From an uncultured Spartobacteria bacterium (GTDB lineage Bacteria; Verrucomicrobiota; Verrucomicrobiia; Chthoniobacterales; Chthoniobacteraceae): DNA of 64,000 nt. The translations under genes and the position numbers were made by a program. The stretch covers positions 62,001-126,000 of the forward strand of contig CAIURC010000207.1 of the NCBI GenBank assembly GCA_903901425.1, given 5' to 3'. Numbering within the stretch: position 1 is the stretch's first letter; every line of letters starts with the position of its first letter. The notes beneath the pieces are model-generated. The model saw only the letters and a program-made list of their open reading frames with translations. It was not told where the DNA came from and did no database searches. Of the stretch, positions 26,844 through 35,488 are shown one piece after another.

Positions 26844-28847
26844 ATGGCAAATACCGACCAGCCTTCCTTTTTTTACGACGCTCACTGGCGTACTCTGCAC
26901 CCCCTTAGGCTTGCTCTATTTGTCTGCAGCCTCACCACCGTTTCTCCTGCCCAGGAGCGCCCATCGCCGCCCATCGCTGCTCCGGAACCCGCCAGCAACC
27001 CTGAACTCGAAGATCTCCTCACAAACCTCGAAAAAAAGTGGACCGACACACTTGAGGATGAAATCCGCCACCTGCACGAATTTCTTCACCTCGACGCCCA
27101 GTCCGTTGATGCCTTGGAAGCACAGGTTTCAGCGTCAGTCCTTGCCCACCGAAACGAGTTTAAATCCCGGCTCCCGGCAATTAGCGAAAAACTTCGTTTC
27201 ATTCTCGGAACCTCCTCCCTGTCCACTTTGGTTCCATGGCTCGATAATGGTTTTTTGGCCCAAGAACTCCCACCTGTCTCCGAACAACTGCTCTGGTCTC
27301 GCACACTCCAACAAACCCTGTCCCGCGAACAGGCGGCGATTCTAGCCAATTCAGATCGCGAATTCAAAGAGAGCATCCCCGCACTTCTTGAGCGCCGCAA
27401 AGCTGCCTCCTTAACGCAGCTCGAAAACGGGTTTGCGTCACTGAACGCCCTTTTCGAAACCGCACTCCAACTCACAGAGGAGCGTTCCAGGGGATTTCAG
27501 GAACTGGCCAAAAATGCAGCCGCATCCGCTCTGAAAGACCTGCTCGCGTCAGAAACCCGTCGTTTGGAGTCCCTGCCCTACTCCAGAAGAAAAGTCACCA
27601 AACGCTTCGCGAATCAAAACCATCCGATATTTGATCCTTCCTTTAAATTGTCCGAGCAGCCGGACTGGAAAGAAGGCGTACTCAAACTGCTTTCCGCCGA
27701 GGAACAAAGAAAAGTGGAAGAACACCGGGCGGGCTTTCAGAAATCCCTGACCGCAGCAGTAGAAACCATCCTACTTCTCCACATGGATGAAGCCTGCGCC
27801 CTGAGTCCTGAGCAGCGGGAAAAAGCCCGGCCGATTCTCGGCGCTTTTGTTACCGCAAAATTCCAAGACACCACTCAGGTCAAGCACCTCCTGCAAGCCA
27901 ACACCCTTCACCCGTCCGAACTCAGCATTCTCAGCGATTTGATTTTCAAATCCCTTCCTGAGACCAGCCTTCAACCTCTCCTCGATCCCAACCAGATCAA
28001 ACTCTGGAAAACAAACGTCCAAACTGACCCGTCGACCCGCGAGCCAGAAAAACCCGACCCTTCTCCAGAAGCCGCCTCAGCGGCTCCCCTTACTGAAGAC
28101 ACCGAGCGTGCCATCGCCGATTTTCTCTCCGGTGTCGCAGAAAAAAACAGGGGCAGGCTGCGTTCCGAACTCTCCGCGCTGTGTGAGAATCTCATCCGTG
28201 TAACCCAACTCGAACCCGAACCCGCACAGCGCCTCCGCGTTGCCGCTGCAGGCACTGCGGATAGGCTCCTCCAAAAAGACCTCGCCGAAACCGAAAAGAT
28301 CGTCCGCTCTCATCTGCTCAGCAAACCGGGCCTTTCCCCCAAACTCAGCCTGGCTTCCCTTCCCTCATACCGATTCAACAACTCCCGCAAAAACAGTCCT
28401 GAGGACTCCCCGCTCTGGAAGACGGCGGTTAAAAACTCCCTCACTCCCGAGCAACTCGCGCTCTGGGAACGGTCCAAGGCAGCCCGCGAAGCGTTCCGAG
28501 TTGAAGCCATCTGCCAGATCCCCGTTCTCTTCCTCCAACACGCAGCGGGCCTGCGCCCCGAACAAATCCCATCTCTGGTGCCACTCATCGCCAACACCAT
28601 CCGGGAATATGAACCCGACATCCTCTCCGTTTTCAGCTTCGGAGATGGCAGCCCTTGGTACCGCCAAGAATGGATCGCCCTCCTCCCTCTTGCTTTGCTC
28701 CAAGAGTCTGAACTCAAAAACACCCTTTCCCCGGAACAATGGAAACGATGGTCCGATTCCAATGCCCACCAAACCGCTTTCATGCATGCAGACTCTGTGC
28801 GCACTGCGCACGAAAACCGCCTCAAGTCCGCCAAACCCACGCCGTAA
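26844..28847 (+). CDS. Exported helical repeat protein, unknown family
   Basis: I do not recognise this 667-residue protein. Residues 18-36 form a signal sequence preceded by a long polar N-region. The rest is predominantly helical, and two segments look duplicated: 275-335 ('LLSAEEQRKVEEHRAGF' to 'LSPEQREKARPIL') and 525-587 ('SLTPEQLALWERSKAAREAF' to 'LRPEQIPSLVPLI'). A third, weaker copy may begin near 151. The repeated 'LS/TPEQ' motif recalls helical LTxxQ-type periplasmic proteins such as Spy/CpxP, but the likeness is short. It sits between the DUF4175-like gene and the toroid protein gene with gaps of 35 and 6 bp, so it belongs to the same operon and compartment. Confidence 0.75.
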   Translation: MANTDQPSFFYDAHWRTLHPLRLALFVCSLTTVSPAQERPSPPIAAPEPASNPELEDLLTNLEKKWTDTLEDEIRHLHEFLHLDAQSVDALEAQVSASVLAHRNEFKSRLPAISEKLRFILGTSSLSTLVPWLDNGFLAQELPPVSEQLLWSRTLQQTLSREQAAILANSDREFKESIPALLERRKAASLTQLENGFASLNALFETALQLTEERSRGFQELAKNAAASALKDLLASETRRLESLPYSRRKVTKRFANQNHPIFDPSFKLSEQPDWKEGVLKLLSAEEQRKVEEHRAGFQKSLTAAVETILLLHMDEACALSPEQREKARPILGAFVTAKFQDTTQVKHLLQANTLHPSELSILSDLIFKSLPETSLQPLLDPNQIKLWKTNVQTDPSTREPEKPDPSPEAASAAPLTEDTERAIADFLSGVAEKNRGRLRSELSALCENLIRVTQLEPEPAQRLRVAAAGTADRLLQKDLAETEKIVRSHLLSKPGLSPKLSLASLPSYRFNNSRKNSPEDSPLWKTAVKNSLTPEQLALWERSKAAREAFRVEAICQIPVLFLQHAAGLRPEQIPSLVPLIANTIREYEPDILSVFSFGDGSPWYRQEWIALLPLALLQESELKNTLSPEQWKRWSDSNAHQTAFMHADSVRTAHENRLKSAKPTP

Positions 28848-28853
28848 ACTCCC

Positions 28854-29879
28854 ATGCGCTCCCTCCTTATGAGCGTTGTCCTCGCCGCCGCAGGGTTGTT
28901 CTCCCCCGCCGAGGCTCCCGCCCAGGACCCCACCCTCCGGTTCGGTGAAACCATCCCCGCCGAGCTCCAAGCCCTCTACGAGCGCGGCCTCGGATGGCTC
29001 GCCAACGCACAAACCGATTCAGGGTCTTGGACTGGCTCCCATCAGGGCAGTGGGCTCGACGGCATCTGCCTCATGGCTTTCCTCGCCTCCGGGGAAGATC
29101 CCAACTTCGGCAAATACGCCGCCAACGTGCGCCGCGCACTCCGCGCCCTCCTTTCCTCTCAAAACGGCGAAACCGGTTACCTTCCCAACAGCATGTACCA
29201 CCACGGCTTCGGGATGCTCGCCCTTTCCGAGGCTTATGGTTGCGTCGACGAATCTCTGCTCTGGGAGGGCAAAAAACCCGTCCGCTCGATTGCCCAAGCC
29301 CTCGAACTCGCCATCCGCTGCTCGGTGACGTCCCAGAAAAAGAATCGCTACGGCGGATGGCGCTACTCCCCGGACGCCACCGATGCCGACACCTCCGTCG
29401 TTGGGGCCATGCTCATGGGGCTGTTTGCTGCGCGCAACGCCGGCATGGAAGTTCCCGATGAGTGCATCCAATCCGCCCTCGAATACATGCGCCGTTCCAC
29501 AGGCAAAGACGGTTCCGTCGCCTACTCCGGCGGATTCGGCGGCCTGGGCGGTTCCCTCAACCTCACCGCCATCGCCACACTCCTAGGCGCCGTTTCCAAA
29601 TCCAAGGAAACCAACGAGTACAAGGCCGCCCTCGGCAGACTCCGTGAAAATCTCGAACACAAGGAGCCCAACTACGCCGAGTACTTCGGGTACTACGCCG
29701 CCCAAGCCCTTTTCCAATCCGACTATGCTGCATGGCAGAAATGGAACACCGCGAAAATCCGCGCACTCCATTCCGCTCAACGCAGTGACGGATCCTTCTC
29801 CGGAGGAGCCTACGAGACAGGAATGTCCCTCCTTGCTCTCGCACTCAATTACCGCTTCCTCCCCATCTACGAACGATGA
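28854..29879 (+). CDS. Exported alpha/alpha-toroid (prenyltransferase/squalene cyclase repeat) protein
   Basis: The 341-residue protein has a signal peptide (1-24). At least four repeats of the squalene/prenyltransferase type follow, recognisable by 'GLGWLANAQTDSGSW', 'ALLSSQNGETGYL', 'NRYGGWRYSPDATDADTSV' and 'LHSAQRSDGSFSGG'. The catalytic DxDD of squalene-hopene cyclase is not present ('DATDAD' is the nearest), so it is unlikely to be a cyclase. PVC genomes encode many such exported toroid proteins, probably protein- or glycan-binding. Its stop overlaps the next start by 4 bp (ATGA). Its position in a Bat-type operon suggests it is part of the envelope machinery there. Confidence 0.85.
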   Translation: MRSLLMSVVLAAAGLFSPAEAPAQDPTLRFGETIPAELQALYERGLGWLANAQTDSGSWTGSHQGSGLDGICLMAFLASGEDPNFGKYAANVRRALRALLSSQNGETGYLPNSMYHHGFGMLALSEAYGCVDESLLWEGKKPVRSIAQALELAIRCSVTSQKKNRYGGWRYSPDATDADTSVVGAMLMGLFAARNAGMEVPDECIQSALEYMRRSTGKDGSVAYSGGFGGLGGSLNLTAIATLLGAVSKSKETNEYKAALGRLRENLEHKEPNYAEYFGYYAAQALFQSDYAAWQKWNTAKIRALHSAQRSDGSFSGGAYETGMSLLALALNYRFLPIYER

Positions 29880-32800
29880 GCGCTCCACATTCCCGTCCGG
29901 GTTTCCAACTCCTGCTCGCCGCAACGGCACTCCTCGGGGCTCTCTTCCCGCCCCACCATGCCATGGCCGAGTCTCCCGAGACCACTCCACCTTCCGGCGA
30001 GTTGCGCTGGAAAAATGGCGATGCCCTCCAAGGCCAGATCCAGTCCGCTTCCGAACAGCAACTCCAGTGGAAATCCCCCCATTTCCAATCCCCGCTCTCC
30101 CTTTTCTGGGATGCCCTTCAACGCATCGATTTCGCCAGCCAAGCTGTCCCACAAAAAGACCCCTTTGCTTTCACCACCCGCGATGGATCCCACTTCTTTG
30201 GATCTCTGGAGTCTGTCTCCACGGACGCGGTCTTTATCCAGAGCCGCCGCCACGGCTCTTTTTCCCTTTCCCGCTCCGAACTGGTCTCCATCCGCCGCGT
30301 CCACCGATCCGCACCGCAATTCCTTCTTCAAGGCCCGCTGGGCGCTTCTCCTTGGAAACCGCTCCCGCAGCCCTCTCCCGCCCGTTCTTCCGGCCAGAAC
30401 TCTTCCAGGCCGACTCCCCTTTGGAGCCCGCTCTGGTTTGGCCCCGGCGGCGCCCTTGAACTCCCCTTCCTCAATCAGGCCGCTGTTCTGCCTGTCGAAC
30501 TCCCTAACCGCGGACAGATCGAGTGTGCCTTTCACGCAGACACAGCCCCCCAACTCCAACTCACCCTTCGAACCCCCGATCAACGCTCCTTTTCCCTCGA
30601 GTCTTGGGACTCCTTCTGGGTCCTCCACGCCGGCGATTCCTTTTCTGAAATCCCACTCCAAAAAGATTCCTCCCAGCCTTCCAATAGCCTTCGTTTCCGC
30701 CTCTTCTGGGATCTCGCCGCCAACTCCGTCCAAGCCCTGTCTGAGGACGGCTCCCCCATCGCAACCCTCTCCATCCCGGCACCCGCGCAGAGCAAGGAAT
30801 CCCCTGGCCTCCTGCTCACCAATAAAGGCCGCCGCCTCAGCCTTACGTCCCTCCGGATCCAGTCCACCGCATCCCCAACCCCCACACCTGTTTCCCAATC
30901 CATCCTCACCTCCGAAGGCCGCCTCCTCCACGCAAACATTGCCGCCCTTGCCAACGGAACGCTCACACTGCAACCCGCCGATTCCTCCAAGGAATCCTTG
31001 ATCCCTCTCGACTCTGTCGACGCCTTGGTGTTCCAAACAGATCCCTCTGCCACTCCCCGAAACAAAACGGAGTGGTCCTTCAATGATGGCACTTTCCTAG
31101 TCGGCGAGACCGATTCCATCCAGCAGGGCCGTGCACACCTGCGCACCGCATTCTCCCCCACCCCTTTTCCTACAGACCTCCAAGACCTCAGACTCCTCCG
31201 CTGCCGCCCCCTGCCGCCCGCTGCCAGCCCGGAACCTTCCGCACAAACGGATCTCCTAACCCTGAATGAATCCGTTCAACTCCGAGGCCGTTTCCAACCC
31301 GGAAACACCGCCACGGGCACATGGATTCCCCACGGCAGTGAGCACCCCGTTGCACCAGTCCCAGGCTCGCCCCTCACCGTCTCCCTAAAAAGCAGGCCAG
31401 CAGCTCTCCAACCCGCAGCACTTCTCCACACGCGCACCGGTGAAGTCCTCTCCGGTTCCATGCAATCTGTCTCCCCGAACTCATTTCTCTTTCAATCCTC
31501 GTTTTCGGAAAGCCGGGAATTTCCGATCCACCTCATCAGCGGAGTCATCCTCGCGCCCAGAATCGGTGCCCCAATCAGCGGCTTTTCCGATCCTGCATGG
31601 CAACTCCTCAAGGGCCCACCCCCAGAAATCGACCGGGAGACGGATAAACTGGAGATGAATCCGGGCACCGCACTCTTCCTCCCAAACGCGATGTCTCAAA
31701 CGGCACTCGAATTCGAAATCCACGCCTCCGGGTTCTCCGTCACCAGTCTCCGTTTTTTTGTGAACGGCGAAACCCCTGAAGCCCCTCAACTCAAAATCAT
31801 CTCCATGGGGAACTCGATCCGGCTCCTGGCCGAAAACGACCCAATGCTGGCGCAAACCGAGATCGGAACAACACCCGGGAAACCGGCCTTACTCCGCTTG
31901 GTGCCGGAAAAAAATGGCATATCCATCTTCTGCAACGGGGCGCCATCCGCAAGGTTCCAACTTCCTTCCGAACCCACGGGAACGGGAATGTGGATCGAAC
32001 CCGGCGAAGCTTGGGGCAATGGGATCAACCCCATCACGCTCGCCCGGTTTCGCTCAGAGGTCGGACCAAGCAGCATCCCCACACCGGTAGTTCCCAAGGA
32101 CGCCAGAAACCATGCACTCACCGTCCCACGCTTCCGCAAAGACTCCCCGCCCACTCACGCGCTCATCGCACCCAATGGCGATCTGCTCACCGGGATTGTC
32201 GAGTCCGCCACCGCATCACTGCTCACGCTCCGCTCCGGTTTGGAAACCTTCACCCTCCCTCTGAACCGCGTCCAAGCTCTGGTTTGGACCCGTCCACCCA
32301 ATCCGCCCGCTAACGCCGCATCTCCACTCCAGGTGCTCCGCAACCGGCTCGCCACCAAAATCGCCGCCCCCTATCAAGTCACCGGCACCTGGGAAACACA
32401 CGCCGCTCAATTCAGAAAAATCGCCCCTTTCCTCGATTTGCCCCCCCACCCAAAAGGAGGCACCAAATTCCCCAAACGCATCAGCCTCAGCGATGTCCCC
32501 CTTGCCTCGGTTCTTGAAAGCATTTGCACCGCATTTTCACTCCAGCACCGCCTGAATTCGGGGGGAAAGATCGAACTCGTTCCCGCTCCTTCCTCCCCCA
32601 ACGCCCCTCTGGAAACCCGATTTTTCTGGCTCCGGCAACCTCCATTCCCCGACTCCGAAGATCCCCAGTCTTTTCTCATGGAACAGGGCATCCCATTTCC
32701 ATCAGGCGCCGCCCTCTCGTGGGACCCCAACTCCGCTACCCTCACCCACACCAACACCGCCCACGGCCTCTACCTCCTCACCCAATATCTCAAGTCCAAA

Positions 32801-33490
32801 CCCAACAATCTCCTCGGCTCCCCAACCCACTGGCTCCTTCTGCACGATGGCAGCCGACTCCAGTTGCAAGTTGAAAACTTCGGTCCCGAATGCGTCACAG
32901 GCTTTCATCCCGTCCTCGGCAAGACCTCCATCCCCACTCCCCTCCTGAGCGAGATCCGCTCCACCCCTCCCCAGCGGACAAGCTCCTCCCTTTTCCTCGA
33001 CTCCTGGCAACTCGTCGCCGCACCTGAACCGATCATCCCCAGCGCCTCCGGAAACCCCTCTTCTCCGGTCCACAATGTGCCCGCCCCGGACTTTAAACTC
33101 CCCCTACTCGGTGGGGATGAATTTGACCTCTCCAAACACCGGGGAAAGGTCGTCATCCTGGACTTCTGGGCCTCGTGGTGCGGCCCCTGTGTGCGCGCAC
33201 TGCCTGAACTGATGGAGGCCGCTGCTCAGTTCCCAGCGGAGAAAGTTCTGCTCGTGGGCGTCAACCAGGCAGAGGCCGTCGACGCGGTCCAGACCTTCCT
33301 TCAAAAGCGCCGATGGACTCTAACCACCACCCTCGATGCCGCACAGTCCGTGGCCAAACAATACGGCGTGGATGGCATCCCTCACACCGTCGTAATTGCC
33401 CCCGACGGCACCATCGCTTCCGTCCAATCCGGCTACTCCCCCGAAGCCACACAGGCACTCCTACAAACCGTCCGCAGTCTTCTACCTTGA
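29876..33490 (+). CDS. 1204-residue exported protein: repeated small beta modules, STN-like region, C-terminal TlpA-type thioredoxin
   Basis: A signal peptide (1-31) precedes a series of beta modules beginning with a 'DG-x-x-L-x-G' turn and ending in a 'L-x-x-I/V' strand. I place them at about 41-86, 98-142, 344-387, 399-443, 516-560, 762-804 and 986-1028. Between 868 and 975 lies a region resembling the STN/secretin N-domains of PVC proteins ('LSDVPLASVLESICTAF', 'GIPFPSGAALSWDP'). Residues 1068-1204 are a TlpA/ResA-type thioredoxin domain with 'WASWCGPC' (Cys1102, Cys1105) and the cis-proline of 'GIPHT' (Pro1179). It should therefore act as a periplasmic disulphide reductant on a partner held by the beta modules. 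It is coupled by ATGA to the toroid gene and ends the operon. Confidence 0.85.
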   Translation: MSAPHSRPGFQLLLAATALLGALFPPHHAMAESPETTPPSGELRWKNGDALQGQIQSASEQQLQWKSPHFQSPLSLFWDALQRIDFASQAVPQKDPFAFTTRDGSHFFGSLESVSTDAVFIQSRRHGSFSLSRSELVSIRRVHRSAPQFLLQGPLGASPWKPLPQPSPARSSGQNSSRPTPLWSPLWFGPGGALELPFLNQAAVLPVELPNRGQIECAFHADTAPQLQLTLRTPDQRSFSLESWDSFWVLHAGDSFSEIPLQKDSSQPSNSLRFRLFWDLAANSVQALSEDGSPIATLSIPAPAQSKESPGLLLTNKGRRLSLTSLRIQSTASPTPTPVSQSILTSEGRLLHANIAALANGTLTLQPADSSKESLIPLDSVDALVFQTDPSATPRNKTEWSFNDGTFLVGETDSIQQGRAHLRTAFSPTPFPTDLQDLRLLRCRPLPPAASPEPSAQTDLLTLNESVQLRGRFQPGNTATGTWIPHGSEHPVAPVPGSPLTVSLKSRPAALQPAALLHTRTGEVLSGSMQSVSPNSFLFQSSFSESREFPIHLISGVILAPRIGAPISGFSDPAWQLLKGPPPEIDRETDKLEMNPGTALFLPNAMSQTALEFEIHASGFSVTSLRFFVNGETPEAPQLKIISMGNSIRLLAENDPMLAQTEIGTTPGKPALLRLVPEKNGISIFCNGAPSARFQLPSEPTGTGMWIEPGEAWGNGINPITLARFRSEVGPSSIPTPVVPKDARNHALTVPRFRKDSPPTHALIAPNGDLLTGIVESATASLLTLRSGLETFTLPLNRVQALVWTRPPNPPANAASPLQVLRNRLATKIAAPYQVTGTWETHAAQFRKIAPFLDLPPHPKGGTKFPKRISLSDVPLASVLESICTAFSLQHRLNSGGKIELVPAPSSPNAPLETRFFWLRQPPFPDSEDPQSFLMEQGIPFPSGAALSWDPNSATLTHTNTAHGLYLLTQYLKSKPNNLLGSPTHWLLLHDGSRLQLQVENFGPECVTGFHPVLGKTSIPTPLLSEIRSTPPQRTSSSLFLDSWQLVAAPEPIIPSASGNPSSPVHNVPAPDFKLPLLGGDEFDLSKHRGKVVILDFWASWCGPCVRALPELMEAAAQFPAEKVLLVGVNQAEAVDAVQTFLQKRRWTLTTTLDAAQSVAKQYGVDGIPHTVVIAPDGTIASVQSGYSPEATQALLQTVRSLLP

Positions 33491-33544
33491 ATCTCCGAAA
33501 CGCCAGCACTCCCTCCACGCCCCTCACCGCCGACAGGCATCCAC

Positions 33545-34348
33545 TCAGGGCGCCTTCGGAAGCTGGAGCCCCGCCGGAAGCGCAAAGGTGTTCTCCGGAA
33601 CCTCACTGTTCACCTCAATAGACTCCACGCTGAACTCTGTATCAGCGCTTCCCGCGGAATCATCCGCCTTCAGATCTCCCATCACAAGAGTGTGCGGATA
33701 CTGGGTCCCATTCACCTCTTTGTAGTCGGTGAATATGAGAAAAAAGCGGTGCCCGTCTTTGTCACCGTCCGCGTGGTGTGGACAGCTCCAATCTTTCCGC
33801 ATCAAGTGCCCTGTTTCCGAAGAAAAATAGAGCCGGATCGGCGGGAACTTCTCCCGCACGCATTCCACCACATGACAGGCGGTCCCCTCCACCTCCCGGG
33901 TTCCAACGCAACGCGTTTCCCCAAGCACCCCCCAGTGGCCTGAATCAGGAAAGATCAGGTTCCAAGGACTCACCATCTCCAAATGCGCCGCCTTTCCCTC
34001 CAAAACCTCGGGCTTTTTACCTTGGTCTTCCCAGAGGGTTTTTCCATCCCATCCACTCGAATAGACATCGCCCATTGAAAAAACGCTTCGCCGAGGCAGG
34101 GCGGCGACCCAAGATTTGAACGGGAACGTCTGCGGGGGGTCCTGAGCGCTGGTTTGCTTGACTTGTCCCGTCATCATCAGAGCGCGCACTGGGGCTGAAG
34201 CCGGGCTCGCGCCGACGGCACTAAAATGCCTTTTGAACAGCGCCTCAACACTCGGAAGAACCTCAGTGCCAGATACAGGCCTATCTTGGCCAGCAACCGG
34301 AAAGAGGGAAAAATGGAGAACTAACGCAAAGAGTGGGAGCAGTTTCAT
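33545..34348 (-). CDS. Exported protein of outer-membrane-lipoprotein-like fold, unknown function
   Basis: The 267-residue product has a signal peptide (1-20, ending 'FPVAG'). The body has the repeating amphipathic strands of LolA/LppX-like proteins or PVC zinc-peptidase-linked C-terminal domains: 'VRALMMTGQVKQ', 'HVVECVREKFPPIRLYF', 'HRFFLIFTDYKEVNGTQYPHTL' and 'VESIEVNSEVPENTFALP'. This 'x-G-x-Y-P' and 'P-x-x-x-F' pattern is common in exported lipid-binding-like proteins. The ATG at 34348 gives the signal peptide; the open frame extends 201 bp further. It is convergent with the thioredoxin gene, 54 bp away. Confidence 0.7.
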   Translation of the reverse strand: MKLLPLFALVLHFSLFPVAGQDRPVSGTEVLPSVEALFKRHFSAVGASPASAPVRALMMTGQVKQTSAQDPPQTFPFKSWVAALPRRSVFSMGDVYSSGWDGKTLWEDQGKKPEVLEGKAAHLEMVSPWNLIFPDSGHWGVLGETRCVGTREVEGTACHVVECVREKFPPIRLYFSSETGHLMRKDWSCPHHADGDKDGHRFFLIFTDYKEVNGTQYPHTLVMGDLKADDSAGSADTEFSVESIEVNSEVPENTFALPAGLQLPKAP

Positions 34349-34527
34349 TCCATGGCGGGCGTTCAAATCGAATGACATCCGATGGCCTCGAACTTCCCTA
34401 TCCGAACGAACTCCCGCTTGCAAACCAAGAGCGTGCCATGGGGTTGCACAATCGAATGTTTCCCGTTGAAACTCCAGAAAGGTCCTCGCCTTGGAACTTC
34501 GCCTGCAACCCGGTGTTTCAGAAAAGG

Positions 34528-35421
34528 ATGAGTCTACGCCCATTTTCACTCGGTTTGCTTTTGATCTGTTCGAGCCTTCTGGGTGCAGCCCCCTCCCAAC
34601 CCAACATCGTCTTCTTTCTGGTCGACGACTTGGGTTATTCGGATTGCGGATTCAACGGCGGCAGGGAGATCAAGACCCCTCACATTGACCGGCTCGCGAA
34701 ATCCGGGGCGGTTCTCGAACACCACTATGTTCAGCCGGTCTGTTCTCCAACCCGCTCCGCACTTCTCACCGGACGCTATCCCACACACACGGGGGTCTAC
34801 ACCGTTGTCCGACCAGGAGCCCACTGGGGGCTTCCAATCAACGAGCGCACCTGCCCCGGCGACGAGCGCAACACCAGTCCCTCCGTCGCCATCGATGTGT
34901 TCGCCGCCTCCGAGTGCGCCGACATGGATCAGATCCACGCCGCATGGAGTTCCACCCCGGTCTACGGACAGCGAACCAGTCCAGAACCGGTTCTGGGCGG
35001 GCTCTCGACCAAGGATCACTCGGGCCGCAGAGGCGTTTGGTGGACTTACCAGTTCTACGCCAAATCCACGGGCGACCGCCTCACGTGCCGGGAGGGCATG
35101 AGCGGCGGCGCCCATCTGGTGGGCCTCGCCTTTGCCGATGCCTCAGCCCGCAGAATCCGGGTCCTGGTCGGCACCCGCGATGGCTCACCCGATCAACCCG
35201 GCTCCCTGATCCAAATCGATCACATTCCCTAGGCCGCTCCCTACATTCTCAAAGACGGCAAAACTCGGGTAAGAATCCTCAGCAACCCTCAAACCGAGAC
35301 CGCCGTGGACCAACTCGCCTGTGTACTGGATGCCGTGCTCCCCCTTGTGGAAGGCACACTCAAAATTCCGGGGGACATTCCCAAATGGGGCGCGCTCTTG
35401 GTTGAACTCTCCAGCCCGTGA
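34528..35421 (+). pseudogene. Decayed chimera: sulfatase N-terminus joined to the C-terminus of another exported protein
   Basis: Codons 1-108 are a clear exported FGly sulfatase start: signal peptide, 'FFLVDDLGYSDCG', and CSPTR with Cys72, then 'SALLTGRYPTHTG' and 'GLPINERT'. After that the sulfatase homology stops abruptly. The following sequence ('VWWTYQFYAKSTGDRLTC', 'LAFADASARRIRVLVG') instead resembles the C-terminus of a glycoside-hydrolase-like protein. A TAG at 35230-35232 interrupts it, and the same frame continues with sensible sequence ('ILKDGKTRVRILSNPQTETA') to a stop at 35419-35421. The 9-mer ACGAGCGCA occurs at 34841 and 34862, close to the join. I read this as a deletion scar, with both parent genes lost. 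The 234-residue product before the stop could not be an active sulfatase. Confidence 0.8.
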
Positions 35422-35488
35422 AAGCCTGAGCCGTTGCCGGCGCCACGCCCCCCCCCATCGCCATGGCGACCGCTTTTTCCGGCTCGCA

